From positions 372,001 through 436,000 of the forward strand of contig NZ_JACJSA010000002.1 of NCBI RefSeq assembly GCF_014697545.1: 64,000 bases of DNA, in the 5' to 3' direction. Shown here piece by piece: positions 1 to 7,715 of the stretch (position 1 is its first letter; each line of letters begins with the position of its first letter). Made by a program: the position numbers and the translations under genes. Source of the stretch: Oscillatoria sp. FACHB-1407 (lineage in GTDB: Bacteria > Cyanobacteriota > Cyanobacteriia > Elainellales > Elainellaceae). The notes below the pieces were generated by a model. The model did no database searches, was not told the DNA's origin, and was given only the letters and a program-made list of their open reading frames with translations.

Positions 1-240
1 GACCATGAGGTATTGCCTCTCAAAGCAGGGGAGTTTTTTGGGGAAATGACCCTATTCTCTGGGGAAACCAGTCCCATCTCGGTTACGGTCGTAGAGGATC
101 TAGAGGTGATGATGCTGTCTGCAATGGTGGTGAACCAGATGATTGAACGGCAACCCAGCTTTGCCCGCGAGATCAGCCAAATTTTGGAAACCCGGCGGCG
201 AGCAGTACAGAGTATTCACCAAATGGTGACAGGAGTCTAA
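1..240 (+). CDS. C-terminal end of a cyclic-nucleotide-binding-domain protein (partial)
   Basis: The reading frame is open from the first base of the window and stops at 240, so only about the last 79 residues are visible. The segment GEFFGEMTLFSGE is the phosphate-binding cassette region of a cNMP-binding/CAP_ED beta-roll, followed by a helical tail. In cyanobacteria this kind of ending is common on MscS-type mechanosensitive channels and on transporters, but the part that would decide is outside the window. The Arg that normally contacts the cyclic phosphate a few residues after the Glu seems to be replaced (SPIS), so nucleotide binding is uncertain. The domain call is fairly safe; the full protein is unknown. 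Confidence 0.7.
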   Translation, partial: DHEVLPLKAGEFFGEMTLFSGETSPISVTVVEDLEVMMLSAMVVNQMIERQPSFAREISQILETRRRAVQSIHQMVTGV

Positions 241-294
241 CCCAACCGGAGTAGGACTTATGCCCTTAAAGCCTAAAACTTGAAATTCCTGAAA

Positions 295-756
295 TCAATC
301 TGAAGCTGGAGCTTTTTCTGTGACAGATTCCTCTGGTGAGGCGATCGCCATCTTGTATTCCTCTACAGTTGCCGTGGGAAACTCCTCCAATGCTTTGGCA
401 ATTTGTGAATTAATGTTGTGGTTCTTTCGCAGGCAGTAATAAATAGCGTGTGCCTGAGAACCAAACACAATGCGATCGCGATCGCGCAGGTTGTGAACCG
501 CAACTTTATTGCCGTTCACAAAGAGTCCATTCTGGCTTCTGACATTGCCCTCAATGTCTCCGTCCACAATGCGATAAAAACTGCGATGTCGGTTAGCAGG
601 GATAAGAATTAATGATGCATGACAGCGTGAGGCAAATTGCGAAAAAATTTGAATATTACATTTTGAACTTCTACCAATGGAATAAATAGAAGCGGTTAAA
701 AAAATTTCACGCTGCCCCTGATCATCCTCAAGTATCAATAAGTGTTCATTACTCAT
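295..756 (-). CDS. FHA-domain protein
   Basis: This is a 153-residue protein made almost entirely of one forkhead-associated domain, which binds phosphothreonine peptides. The signature residues are visible: GRS at 28-30, SRxH at 43-46 and NGLFVNG at about 76-82. The last 40 residues are acidic and probably disordered. There is no kinase or secretion gene beside it, so the partner is unknown; FHA proteins usually read the output of Ser/Thr kinases encoded elsewhere. It is convergent with the preceding partial gene, with a 54-bp gap. The start ATG at 756 gives the full FHA first strand (HLLILED). Confidence 0.85.
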   Translation of the reverse strand: MSNEHLLILEDDQGQREIFLTASIYSIGRSSKCNIQIFSQFASRCHASLILIPANRHRSFYRIVDGDIEGNVRSQNGLFVNGNKVAVHNLRDRDRIVFGSQAHAIYYCLRKNHNINSQIAKALEEFPTATVEEYKMAIASPEESVTEKAPASD

Positions 757-1131
757 GTTTGAAAACGTTACAGGGATTGGAACACGACTTTTACTATCAA
801 ATCCAATATAAATCTAGCCACCCTAACAAAACCTGATATAGCAACCGAAGGGTTGATTAGGACGGGGCACAGGGGTGGAACCTCTGGCTGGGAGTTGTAC
901 CCCCATACCCCTTCGTCTCTACTGTCTCGACAGTTGCTATAACAAAGTAAGTCTAATTTAGAAACCGAACATAGCAGTCGCCCATCCGGAGGAAGCCAAA
1001 AAAGCAGGGTGATAATCCTGATTATCGCGTTCACTCCAGCAGGGAGACGGCTATGTAGTGTTCTCGGTAGATCAATACGTTGGACTAGAGGATTTAATGC
1101 ACTAAAAGCAGGCGATCGCTGTTAACGTTTC
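757..1131. other. Intergenic stretch upstream of the FHA gene
   Basis: No credible gene is seen. A possible 88-codon minus-strand frame lies here but has repeat-derived composition and no family resemblance. The stretch holds a MITE-like element (837-942) and one HIP1 octamer near 1113. The FHA promoter should lie in the first ~80 bp. Confidence 0.5.
837..942. repeat. MITE-like element with TATAGCAAC terminal inverted repeats
   Basis: The element begins TATAGCAAC (837-845) and ends with the exact complement GTTGCTATA (934-942). Inside it carries GGGGTG- and CACCCC-like blocks. Its reverse complement aligns along most of its length with a second copy at 7748-7846, and a weaker relative is near 28193-28252. 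It encodes nothing, so if mobile it would depend on a transposase elsewhere. Confidence 0.6.
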
Positions 1132-2313
1132 CTAACCTTTGACACACAAAACCTGTTTTAGAGTTGCAACCACCTCTACCAGATCGGTTTGCTGTGCCAT
1201 CACTTGGTCAATTGGCTTATAAGCACCCGGAATCTCATCCAGCACCCCTTTGTCTTTACGGCACTCGACCCCTTGCGTCTGCTGGATTAAATCATCCAAC
1301 GTGAAGTGCAGCTTTGCCTTATTGCGAGACATTAACCGTCCCGCCCCGTGGCTACAGGAGCAATAGCTCTCTGCATTCCCTTTACCCTTAACGATAAAGG
1401 ATTTTGCCCCCATTGAGCCAGGAATAATGCCGTAATCATCCTGGCGTGCCCGGACTGCTCCTTTGCGAGTGACATACACCTCTTCGCCAAAATGGACTTC
1501 CTTTTCAGCGTAGTTGTGGTGGCAGTTCACCTGGAGCAAAGGCTTCATCGGCTTTCCTCCTGCCAGATGCTTCTCCACCACGCGCATCAAGCGAGCCATC
1601 ATCACGTCCCGGTTCATCCGGGCATAGTCCTGCGCCCACTGCAAATCGCGCCAATAGGCATGGAAATGGGGAGACTGTGCCACAAAGTACGCCAGGTCAG
1701 GATCGGGCAGAGCCGTGTTAGACAGTTTGGCTAACTCACGGGCAGTGCTAATGTGACACTGCGCCAGCATGTTGCCAATATTACGAGAACCGGAGTGCAG
1801 CATCAGCCAGACCTGATCTTCAGTGTCCAGACAGACTTCGATGAAGTGGTTGCCTCCACCCAGCGATCCCAACTGTCGCATGGCTTTGCCCTTCAGGTCT
1901 TGCACCCCGCGATGCAATTCCTTGAAGTGGTTCCACCCCTGCCAGTTGGAAACCGTTTTGTCTGCCGCTTTGTTCTCGTTGAAGCCAACTGGGATCAACG
2001 CTTCGACCTCAGAGCGGATCTTTTTGAGCTTGCCGTCGAGTTGGGTTGCCTTAAACGGTGTTTTGACCGCACACATGCCACAGCCAATGTCAACCCCAAC
2101 TGCTGCTGGGATCAGCGCATCTTTAGTAGCTACGACAGAGCCAACCAGGGCACCTTTGCCCAAATGGACATCGGGCATCAGAGCAACGTGCTTAAACACA
2201 AACGGCAGCGAAGCAACATTTTTTGCCATTTGAGTTTCTTCCCAACCCAGAGGATGATCTGCCCAGGAGAGCACTGGGGTAGGGGTAGATAGGTTCAGTG
2301 ATTCGTAAGGCAT
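1132..2313 (-). CDS. rtcB: RNA-splicing ligase RtcB
   Basis: RtcB joins RNA 2',3'-cyclic phosphate (or 3'-phosphate) ends to 5'-OH ends using Mn2+ and GTP. The 393-residue protein has the whole active site: D75 and C78 in VDIGCGM, N155/H156 in GGGNHF, H173 in HSGSRN, H265/H266 in NCHHN, and the HGAGR loop whose His (about 322) should be guanylylated. The length is that of the shorter bacterial RtcB type. No archease or rtcA gene lies next to it. It reads in the same direction as rsgA, 102 bp downstream of it, so the two may be co-transcribed. Its role in cyanobacteria (RNA repair or tRNA maturation) is inferred from the family. Confidence 0.95.
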   Translation of the reverse strand: MPYESLNLSTPTPVLSWADHPLGWEETQMAKNVASLPFVFKHVALMPDVHLGKGALVGSVVATKDALIPAAVGVDIGCGMCAVKTPFKATQLDGKLKKIRSEVEALIPVGFNENKAADKTVSNWQGWNHFKELHRGVQDLKGKAMRQLGSLGGGNHFIEVCLDTEDQVWLMLHSGSRNIGNMLAQCHISTARELAKLSNTALPDPDLAYFVAQSPHFHAYWRDLQWAQDYARMNRDVMMARLMRVVEKHLAGGKPMKPLLQVNCHHNYAEKEVHFGEEVYVTRKGAVRARQDDYGIIPGSMGAKSFIVKGKGNAESYCSCSHGAGRLMSRNKAKLHFTLDDLIQQTQGVECRKDKGVLDEIPGAYKPIDQVMAQQTDLVEVVATLKQVLCVKG

Positions 2314-2415
2314 ATCGTTTTAGAGTTCTAAGTTTTGAGTAAGGGGTGGAGGAGCGATGGAGTAGAGGGGTAGACAAAACCGACTCATCCACCTCCCACT
2401 CCACCCATGCACTAC

Positions 2416-3522
2416 CTATGACCGCTGTTTGTAATGCGATCGCAAATTTTTGGTGATGCGTTTCCATCGCTCTTTCTCAACGAGTTGAGAACGCTGATCC
2501 TGTTGTCGAGACAGGTGATCCAGTTCTCGCTGCAACTTTTGATAGTTGGCAAAGCGACGACGATCGAGGGTTCCCTGAGCGATCGCCTCCTGGACTCGGC
2601 ACCCCGGTTCGTGCGTGTGCTGACAGTCGCGAAACCGACACGCTTCAGCCAGGGCTTCAATGTCAGCAAAGGTTGCTTGGAGGGGATCATCGCCTGCCCA
2701 AACCTGGATTTCTCGCATTCCGGGCGTATCGATGATCAACCCCCCCGTCGGTAACCGCAATAATTCCCGATGGGTAGTAGTATGCCGACCGCGATCGTCC
2801 CCTTTACGAACCGCCTGTACCGCTTGAGTGTTGGTTCCCAGTAGTTGATTCGTTAGGGTTGACTTGCCCACCCCCGACGAACCCAGGAGAGCAACGGTTT
2901 GCCCAGGTTGGCAATAGCTTTTGAGAGTATCTAACCCCTGGTGTTGGGTAGCACTCACCACAACGACAGGGACTCCAAAAGCAATTTCCCCGGAGTGAGA
3001 ACGGCTCTGCACCGCTTCTATCTGCTCCAGGACAGCGGCAAGATCATTACACAGATCGGCTTTGTTCAGCACCAGAACCGGATTTGCGCCGCTCTCCCAG
3101 GTCAGGAGCAAATAGCGTTCAATCCGACTGGGGTTAAAGTCCTGATCCAGTCCTGACACCAGGAACACAGTGTCTACATTCGCTGCCACCACTTGTTCAT
3201 CGGTCGCACCACCAACCGCCCGACGCGAAAACTTACTGGTTCTCGGCAGGATGTGGTGGATGGTAGCCCGTTGATCGAGATGGAGTTGTTGAATCACCAC
3301 CCAATCGCCTACTGCCGGAAAGTCGGCTAGCCCGATCGCCTGATGGCGTAGTTTGCCCGTCACTTCGGCAGTGCAGTCTCCCTGCTCGGTGTAGAGGGTA
3401 TAGGCACCTCGATGTTCGACCGCAACCCGACCGACCGTGTAGGAGTGGGAGGGATGGGCATTGCAATATTGCTCAAAGGCGTAGGCGAAATGATCATTCC
3501 AGCCTAATTGCTCTAATTTCAT
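2416..3522 (-). CDS. rsgA: Ribosome small-subunit-dependent GTPase A
   Basis: RsgA is a late 30S-subunit assembly GTPase. The 368-residue protein shows the family order: an N-terminal OB fold (to about 100), then a circularly permuted GTPase with G4 (NKAD 153-156) before the P-loop (GSSGVGKST 214-222), switch I ([10 protein letters not shown], about 245) and G3 (DTPG 265-268). A C-terminal zinc site follows with C295, C300, H302 and C308. Length and motifs are normal. It lies upstream of rtcB on the same strand. A long hairpin-forming stretch (3554-3659) sits just upstream of its start. Confidence 0.96.
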   Translation of the reverse strand: MKLEQLGWNDHFAYAFEQYCNAHPSHSYTVGRVAVEHRGAYTLYTEQGDCTAEVTGKLRHQAIGLADFPAVGDWVVIQQLHLDQRATIHHILPRTSKFSRRAVGGATDEQVVAANVDTVFLVSGLDQDFNPSRIERYLLLTWESGANPVLVLNKADLCNDLAAVLEQIEAVQSRSHSGEIAFGVPVVVVSATQHQGLDTLKSYCQPGQTVALLGSSGVGKSTLTNQLLGTNTQAVQAVRKGDDRGRHTTTHRELLRLPTGGLIIDTPGMREIQVWAGDDPLQATFADIEALAEACRFRDCQHTHEPGCRVQEAIAQGTLDRRRFANYQKLQRELDHLSRQQDQRSQLVEKERWKRITKNLRSHYKQRS

Positions 3523-3553
3523 TTAGTTTTCCTCAATGTGAATCTCTCGCGTC

Positions 3554-3659
3554 GAGGTTCACAGAGGAGGGTTAATCTCTAAGGAGAACCGATGCCTGAG
3601 TCTAGCCGTGACCCACAAGGGGAAACCGCTTCGCACCGCCGCTATTCCTCTGTAACCTC
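3554..3659. ncRNA. Candidate structured RNA or rsgA leader
   Basis: GAGGTT (3554-3559) and ACAGAGGA (3561-3568) pair with TCCTCTGT (3646-3653) and AACCTC (3654-3659). This gives a 14-bp closing stem with one bulged base. Inside it a second hairpin can form (GGT 3570-3572 with ACC 3588-3590, and TCTC 3576-3579 with GAGA 3584-3587). The rest of the loop is GC-rich and can fold further. I could not match it to the core motifs of cobalamin, TPP, manganese or guanidine riboswitches, SRP RNA or 6S RNA. On the minus strand it would be the rsgA 5' leader; on the plus strand a free RNA of about 110 nt. The strand is not decided. Confidence 0.35.
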
Positions 3660-3967
3660 TTCAGTTGTGTAGGAGCGATCGCAGTGGAATTAAAAACCGA
3701 CTCAGCCATAAAGCCTCCTTTTTGATTGCAAAAGGGGTTTGTGTGCTCAAAACACGCAATTTAGCAGACATGCAAGAGCTACACAGAAAGAATTGCGTTT
3801 TACGCAAACTTTTCTCAAAGTAGAGACAATCTCAAAGCAGAAACAAGGATTTGAAGTCCTTGCTTACTTATACTACAAAAATACTACAAGACAGTAATTA
3901 CTGTCAACGGATTGGTTTTGGGGGTGGTGTTCCAAACCTGTTGATAACCTCTGTAAGACCCCCTGTA

Positions 3968-3990
3968 GTCTCCCTTATCAAGGGGGACGG
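3968..3990. repeat. Short CCCTTAT/AAGGGGG palindromic repeat
   Basis: A small inverted repeat of the CCCCTTn/nAAGGGG type that is scattered in cyanobacterial genomes. The same kind of unit occurs inside mutM at 22631-22651. Confidence 0.5.
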
Positions 3991-4028
3991 CGACAGCCGG
4001 GGGTTAGTAGCAACAGATCTGAAACACT

Positions 4029-4150
4029 ACCCTTCATCCTTTACCCTTCATCCTTCATCCTTCATCCCTTACCCTTCATCCTTCATCCCTTATCCTTCAT
4101 CCTTCATCCCTCATCCTTCATCCTTTATCTTTTACCCTTCATCCCTCACC
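4029..4150. repeat. Heptamer tandem array, ATCCTTC/ACCCTTC type
   Basis: About 17 imperfect copies of a 7-base unit (CTTCATC, CTTTATC, CTTACCC variants). It is an STRR-type array. It runs into the 3' end of the ArsR gene and appears to encode that protein's last residues. Related arrays are at 46595-46733, 49622-49875 and 52754-52932. Confidence 0.85.
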
Positions 4151-4462
4151 CTCGCCATTCACCTCTAGCCCCAAGCTGGCAAAACAAGTCGTCAAAAATC
4201 CTCGATTGAGGGAGTGATACTTGGTTTGTCCCTCTTTACGAACCTGAACGAGGCCTGCCTCGATTAGCGTTTTGGAATGGTGACAAAACAACGCCAGACT
4301 AATATCAACCCGATTGGCGATCTCAGAACCGCTAAGTTCCGCCGTTTGAGTCAATAGCTCGACAATTCGTAGGCGAGTGGGATCAGAGAGAGCATCAAAC
4401 ACTTTTGCCCTCTGTTCAATGTCATATTGAAGCGTCACAGGAAGTAACCACGCGATGAACAA
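4139..4462 (-). CDS. ArsR/SmtB-family winged-helix repressor
   Basis: This 107-residue protein has the ArsR layout: a helix with ALSDPTRLRIVELL, then the helix-turn-helix (SGSEIANRVDIS..CHHSKTLIEAGLV, about 43-72) and a wing (RKEGQTKYHSL). The usual metal-site CVC box is absent from the recognition region, so metal sensing is not evident. It is divergent from an old-yellow-enzyme gene, and palindromes lie in the shared promoter region. By analogy with such pairs it probably represses that enzyme in response to an electrophile or redox signal (inference). The last residues (NGEGEG) are low-complexity and overlap the adjacent heptamer array, so the original C-terminus may have been altered. Confidence 0.85.
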   Translation of the reverse strand: MFIAWLLPVTLQYDIEQRAKVFDALSDPTRLRIVELLTQTAELSGSEIANRVDISLALFCHHSKTLIEAGLVQVRKEGQTKYHSLNRGFLTTCFASLGLEVNGEGEG

Positions 4463-4500
4463 CCTCCTTCTATTGTATGAGGTTGTTCTGGGTATTGAAA

Positions 4501-4565
4501 TAGTTAAATAACTACTTGACTAAGAATTGGTCATTCACTATAGTCTAGTTAAATGGTTATTTAAC
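4501..4565. promoter_or_regulatory. Operator-like inverted repeats between arsR and the OYE gene
   Basis: Two AT-rich inverted repeats share the half-site TAGTTA. The first is TAGTTA-AA-TAACTA at 4501-4514. The second is GTTAAAT (4548-4554) with ATTTAAC (4559-4565), separated by 4 bp. Size and spacing fit ArsR-family operators. The second lies 30 bp before the OYE start, where it would block transcription. Confidence 0.6.
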
Positions 4566-4594
4566 GACTTAATCCTCCACGACAAACCTACGCC

Positions 4595-5650
4595 ATGAAT
4601 ACTTCTCCGAATCTTCTCTCCCCAGTCAAGCTTGGTCGTTATGAGTTGCCCAACCGCATCGTTATGGCTCCTCTGACTCGCAATCGAGCTAGTGAAGGGC
4701 TAGTTCCACATCAGTTGAATGCGACTTACTATGCCCAGCGAGCATCCGCAGGTTTGATCGTGACTGAAGCCTCGCAGGTCACCCCCTATGGAATGGGGTA
4801 TCCTAACACACCCGGTATCTATAGCTCAGAGCAGGTCGAAGGTTGGCGATTGGTGACCGATGCCGTACACCAACAAGGGGGGCGGATTTTCCTGCAACTT
4901 TGGCACGTGGGACGCATCTCTGACCCATCCCTGCAACCCAATGGGGTTCTGCCGGTTGCTCCCAGTGCGATCGCCGCCGCAGATCACGTCACTCCTCGTG
5001 CCCTGGAACTCGATGAAATTCCCGGTATTATTGAAGCCTACCGTCAGGGAGCCGCTAATGCTCTGGCAGCAGGATTCGATGGGGTCGAAATTCACGGAGC
5101 AAACGGGTATTTGATCGACCAATTTTTGCAAGACGGCACTAACAAACGCACAGATGCCTACGGTGGCTCGATCGAAAATCGCGCTCGCTTCATGTTAGAG
5201 GTCGTCGAAGCCGTTGTTGGAGTTTGGGGTGCAGATCGAGTTGGCATTCGCCTCTCTCCCAATGGCACCTTTAACGACATGTCAGATTCTAACCCCACCG
5301 CCACATTTACCTATGCGGTGAAAGCTCTCAATCCCTACAACCTGGCATACCTGCATCTGGTTGAACCCCGTACGGGTGACCAGAACGACTTGGGTGCCCG
5401 CTATTTCCGCTCCATCTACAACGGCACCCTGATCTCGGCAGGCGGTTACGATCGCGACATGGGCAATGAGGCGATCGCCAATGGAGATGCCGACCTGATT
5501 GCCTACGGCAGATGGTTTATCTCAAACCCCGATCTACCCCAACGCTTTGCTGTTAATGCCCCTCTAAATCCGTACGATCGCGATACTTTTTACGGCGGCA
5601 CTGAAAAAGGCTACACAGACTACCCCACGCTCAGCCTACAAACGGCATAA
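4595..5650 (+). CDS. Old yellow enzyme family alkene reductase (NemA-like)
   Basis: This FMN-dependent TIM-barrel oxidoreductase reduces activated C=C bonds (enals, enones, maleimides) and sometimes nitro compounds using NAD(P)H. The 351-residue protein starts with the family pattern (SPVKLGRYELPNRIVMAPLTRNRA). It has the substrate-binding pair H167/N170 in EIHGANGYLIDQF, the SIENRARF segment, and FMN-phosphate loops near SAGGYDR and AYGRWFISNPDLP. It is of the classical H/N type. It is divergent from an ArsR repressor with palindromes between them, which suggests inducible detoxification. A clear terminator follows at 5692-5735. Confidence 0.95.
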   Translation: MNTSPNLLSPVKLGRYELPNRIVMAPLTRNRASEGLVPHQLNATYYAQRASAGLIVTEASQVTPYGMGYPNTPGIYSSEQVEGWRLVTDAVHQQGGRIFLQLWHVGRISDPSLQPNGVLPVAPSAIAAADHVTPRALELDEIPGIIEAYRQGAANALAAGFDGVEIHGANGYLIDQFLQDGTNKRTDAYGGSIENRARFMLEVVEAVVGVWGADRVGIRLSPNGTFNDMSDSNPTATFTYAVKALNPYNLAYLHLVEPRTGDQNDLGARYFRSIYNGTLISAGGYDRDMGNEAIANGDADLIAYGRWFISNPDLPQRFAVNAPLNPYDRDTFYGGTEKGYTDYPTLSLQTA

Positions 5651-5691
5651 TGGTGGCTCCATAACTTTAGTTACAACGAGGTAATGACAGA

Positions 5692-5735
5692 GGCAAAGGG
5701 TTAACGATGGTTTCGTTGCCTTTTGCCACTTTTTT
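5692..5735 (+). terminator. Rho-independent terminator of the OYE gene
   Basis: GGCAAAGG (5692-5699) pairs with CCTTTTGCC (5719-5727) with one bulge. An inner AACGA/TCGTT stem extends the hairpin, and a T-run begins at 5730. Confidence 0.8.
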
Positions 5736-5744
5736 GAGCAGAGG

Positions 5745-6782
5745 TTAGAGCAGTTGTCTTAACTGTTGTCGCAGGCGATCGCTATGCCAATATTCAGTCC
5801 CCGGTTCAGCCTCAATCAAAAGATGCTGTTGTCCTAAGTAATGGGCAGTTCTCGTCCAATAAAAGTCGCGAGGAGAACCCAACTCAATTAACATCGCGTT
5901 CGCTGGAGCAAACAATGTATTCGTAAAGCCAGACCCGTGAGGACCTGCCACGACTTCTGCTTGCTTAAATAAGGTCAACTGATCGACTAGAGATAGTTCT
6001 TCTAAATGAACAATCTCAAACCCAAACTCTGCAAAAATAGCTTCAATCTCAAGCAAATTGTCAGCACGCCATTTATCTTTGGGTTGTTTTGTACGGGAAA
6101 TAAAAAATCGTTTGCAATTAGGAGAAATTGCCTCCTCAGAGAGATAAGGCGATAGCTGATCCAGTTGTTCCAGGTGATTGAGGATCAGGTCACGCAACCA
6201 CATCAATGAATCAAACTCCTCAAAGACAGGACCTCCAAAATTCGTGTCCAACCGATTACTGGAAACCGTTAACTCACGGCAAATATAGGTAAACCCCCGG
6301 TCTAAACCCTCAAACTGCTCCAAATCAAGCCCCAACAAATCGAGAAATTGTCGATGATACGTTGACTCAGCCAGAGCGTAGCGATCGATCAATATTTTTT
6401 CGTGACGAGTGTCCAAAAATCGCAATCTAGGTAAACAATCAAACACAAAATGGTAGTAGTTATTGGTGCTGCCTAATAAAAAACAGGTGCGATCGATAAA
6501 GGCAGTATCATAATGCTCTAGCAGAAGATAATTACGATTTTGATAGCTATAGTGACCCTTAATGTAAATCGACTCTTTTTGGTCGTAGACATTCAAGAAA
6601 TAATCTGCAATGCATTGATTCTGGTTATCTACAACAAAATATTCCTCAGGAAAGACCTTTGCTAAGACCAGTTCTCGCACAGCCGTTTGAGAATTGGATG
6701 GGGCAACATTGGAGCGATCATCTGCAATTGGAGTGTCTGCAATTTGATGTAGCCAGGTTAGAGGATGAATGTTGATATGCAT
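5745..6782 (-). CDS. GT61-family (DUF563) glycosyltransferase
   Basis: The 345-residue protein carries the GT61 hallmarks: NYYHFVFDCLPRL at about 108-120, a KRFFISRTK segment near 224-232, and VVAGPHGSGFTNTLFAP at about 277-294 containing the PHGSG loop. GT61 enzymes use nucleotide sugars for glycan or surface-polysaccharide synthesis; the actual sugar is not predictable. It has no signal peptide and is probably cytoplasmic. The gene lies 12 bp downstream of an alpha/beta-hydrolase-fold gene on the same strand, so the two are very likely one operon. Confidence 0.85.
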   Translation of the reverse strand: MHINIHPLTWLHQIADTPIADDRSNVAPSNSQTAVRELVLAKVFPEEYFVVDNQNQCIADYFLNVYDQKESIYIKGHYSYQNRNYLLLEHYDTAFIDRTCFLLGSTNNYYHFVFDCLPRLRFLDTRHEKILIDRYALAESTYHRQFLDLLGLDLEQFEGLDRGFTYICRELTVSSNRLDTNFGGPVFEEFDSLMWLRDLILNHLEQLDQLSPYLSEEAISPNCKRFFISRTKQPKDKWRADNLLEIEAIFAEFGFEIVHLEELSLVDQLTLFKQAEVVAGPHGSGFTNTLFAPANAMLIELGSPRDFYWTRTAHYLGQQHLLIEAEPGTEYWHSDRLRQQLRQLL

Positions 6783-6794
6783 ACTGTATTCCTG

Positions 6795-7715
6795 TTACCC
6801 ATCAAAGGCGTTGAGGAACTTTCGGATCAATCCAATCGTCACAGCAGGTAGTTCCAGTTGAGGAGTGAGTCCAACGTCGTCCAGTACTTCTAGAAACCTC
6901 ACCGCTTGAGGATTCAGGGCTGCAAGGCGACGTCCGATATCGGGACCCGTAAATTGTGACTGTTGTCCCCAAATCATCCCTGTGGGAACAGTCAATTGTG
7001 TGATGTGTTGTGCTAAGTCAAAACATAAGTCTCCTCTGACAAACGACAGAGCCGCGTATTCTGCATTCGGTTCTAGAGCCGACGATAGGTATGCCTCGAC
7101 CATTTCCTGGGAAATGCGATTGGGTTTAGCAAACTGACGCTGTTCCAGGAAAGAACGAATTCCTAATTCAGTCGCGATACCTGTTTGATAGAGCAGCCGA
7201 TCCAGTATTGGAGTACTGACCAACTGAGCAAAAAAGCTGCGCGTGTAGTCATTCCCAAAATCTGATAACCCGGATGGGGTTGTCACAATTAAGGCTCGAA
7301 AGAGATGAGGATGAGCGATCGCCACGCGAATCGTCAACGCTGCCGTCAGCGAAGAAGCGATAACTGTGACAGGGCGATCGCAAATGGCTTCTAAAAACTC
7401 ACGAATCGTCGTGAGGTAGTCATCAATCTGGTAATTTCGCGCAGGATGGTCTGACCGCCCCCACCCGATCAAATCGGGTGCAACAATGCGGTATTCACTG
7501 GCAAATGCCGGATAGACCTTTGACCACTCATAGGCAGATGAGCCACCTCCAAACCCATGGAGAAAAACCAGCGTATCTGGAATCGTTTCCTGGTCTTCTT
7601 CCCAGGAAGTTGCCGTGGCGGTGTAATACACCATCTTTCCTAAGCTCGTGGAAATGGAGCGATATGAAGCAGTTCCCCCAGTAGGGTTATTGCATAAACC
7701 AGTTGGTTGCAACAT
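6795..7715 (-). CDS. Alpha/beta-hydrolase-fold protein, probably catalytically atypical
   Basis: The 306-residue protein has the hydrolase fold landmarks: the oxyanion motif HGFGGG (53-58) and PDLIGWGRSD (about 80-89). The nucleophile elbow reads ASSLT (120-124) instead of GxSxG. The C-terminal GHxPQxE motif reads GLTPQLE (282-288), so Leu283 stands where the catalytic His is expected. These are direct observations; loss or change of activity is an inference. It is the first gene of a two-gene unit with the GT61 gene, so a role linked to glycan or lipid chemistry is possible but not shown. Confidence 0.8.
   Translation of the reverse strand: MLQPTGLCNNPTGGTASYRSISTSLGKMVYYTATATSWEEDQETIPDTLVFLHGFGGGSSAYEWSKVYPAFASEYRIVAPDLIGWGRSDHPARNYQIDDYLTTIREFLEAICDRPVTVIASSLTAALTIRVAIAHPHLFRALIVTTPSGLSDFGNDYTRSFFAQLVSTPILDRLLYQTGIATELGIRSFLEQRQFAKPNRISQEMVEAYLSSALEPNAEYAALSFVRGDLCFDLAQHITQLTVPTGMIWGQQSQFTGPDIGRRLAALNPQAVRFLEVLDDVGLTPQLELPAVTIGLIRKFLNAFDG

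Larger units (their letters stand above)
3523..4028. other. Intergenic stretch upstream of rsgA
   Basis: No protein gene is supported. It contains a foldable element (3554-3659), a perfect 16-bp palindrome GACAGTAATTACTGTC at 3890-3905, a near direct repeat TCTCAAAGYAGA at about 3813-3842, and a short CCCTTAT/AAGGGGG repeat. The palindrome looks like an operator, but no nearby gene start makes its target clear. Confidence 0.5.

Noticed and set aside
768-1034. 88-codon minus-strand reading frame
   Set aside because: It runs through a MITE-like element, has no ribosome site and no recognisable protein pattern.
1753-2292. 179-codon plus-strand frame opposite rtcB
   Set aside because: It is the antisense shadow of rtcB, whose motifs are complete on the other strand.
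3554-3659. Cobalamin, TPP, manganese or guanidine riboswitch
   Set aside because: The conserved core sequences of these classes could not be found; only a general structured element is claimed.
3851-4168. 105-codon plus-strand reading frame
   Set aside because: Its second half is a translation of the CTTCATC heptamer array (repeated HPSSF), so it is a repeat artefact.
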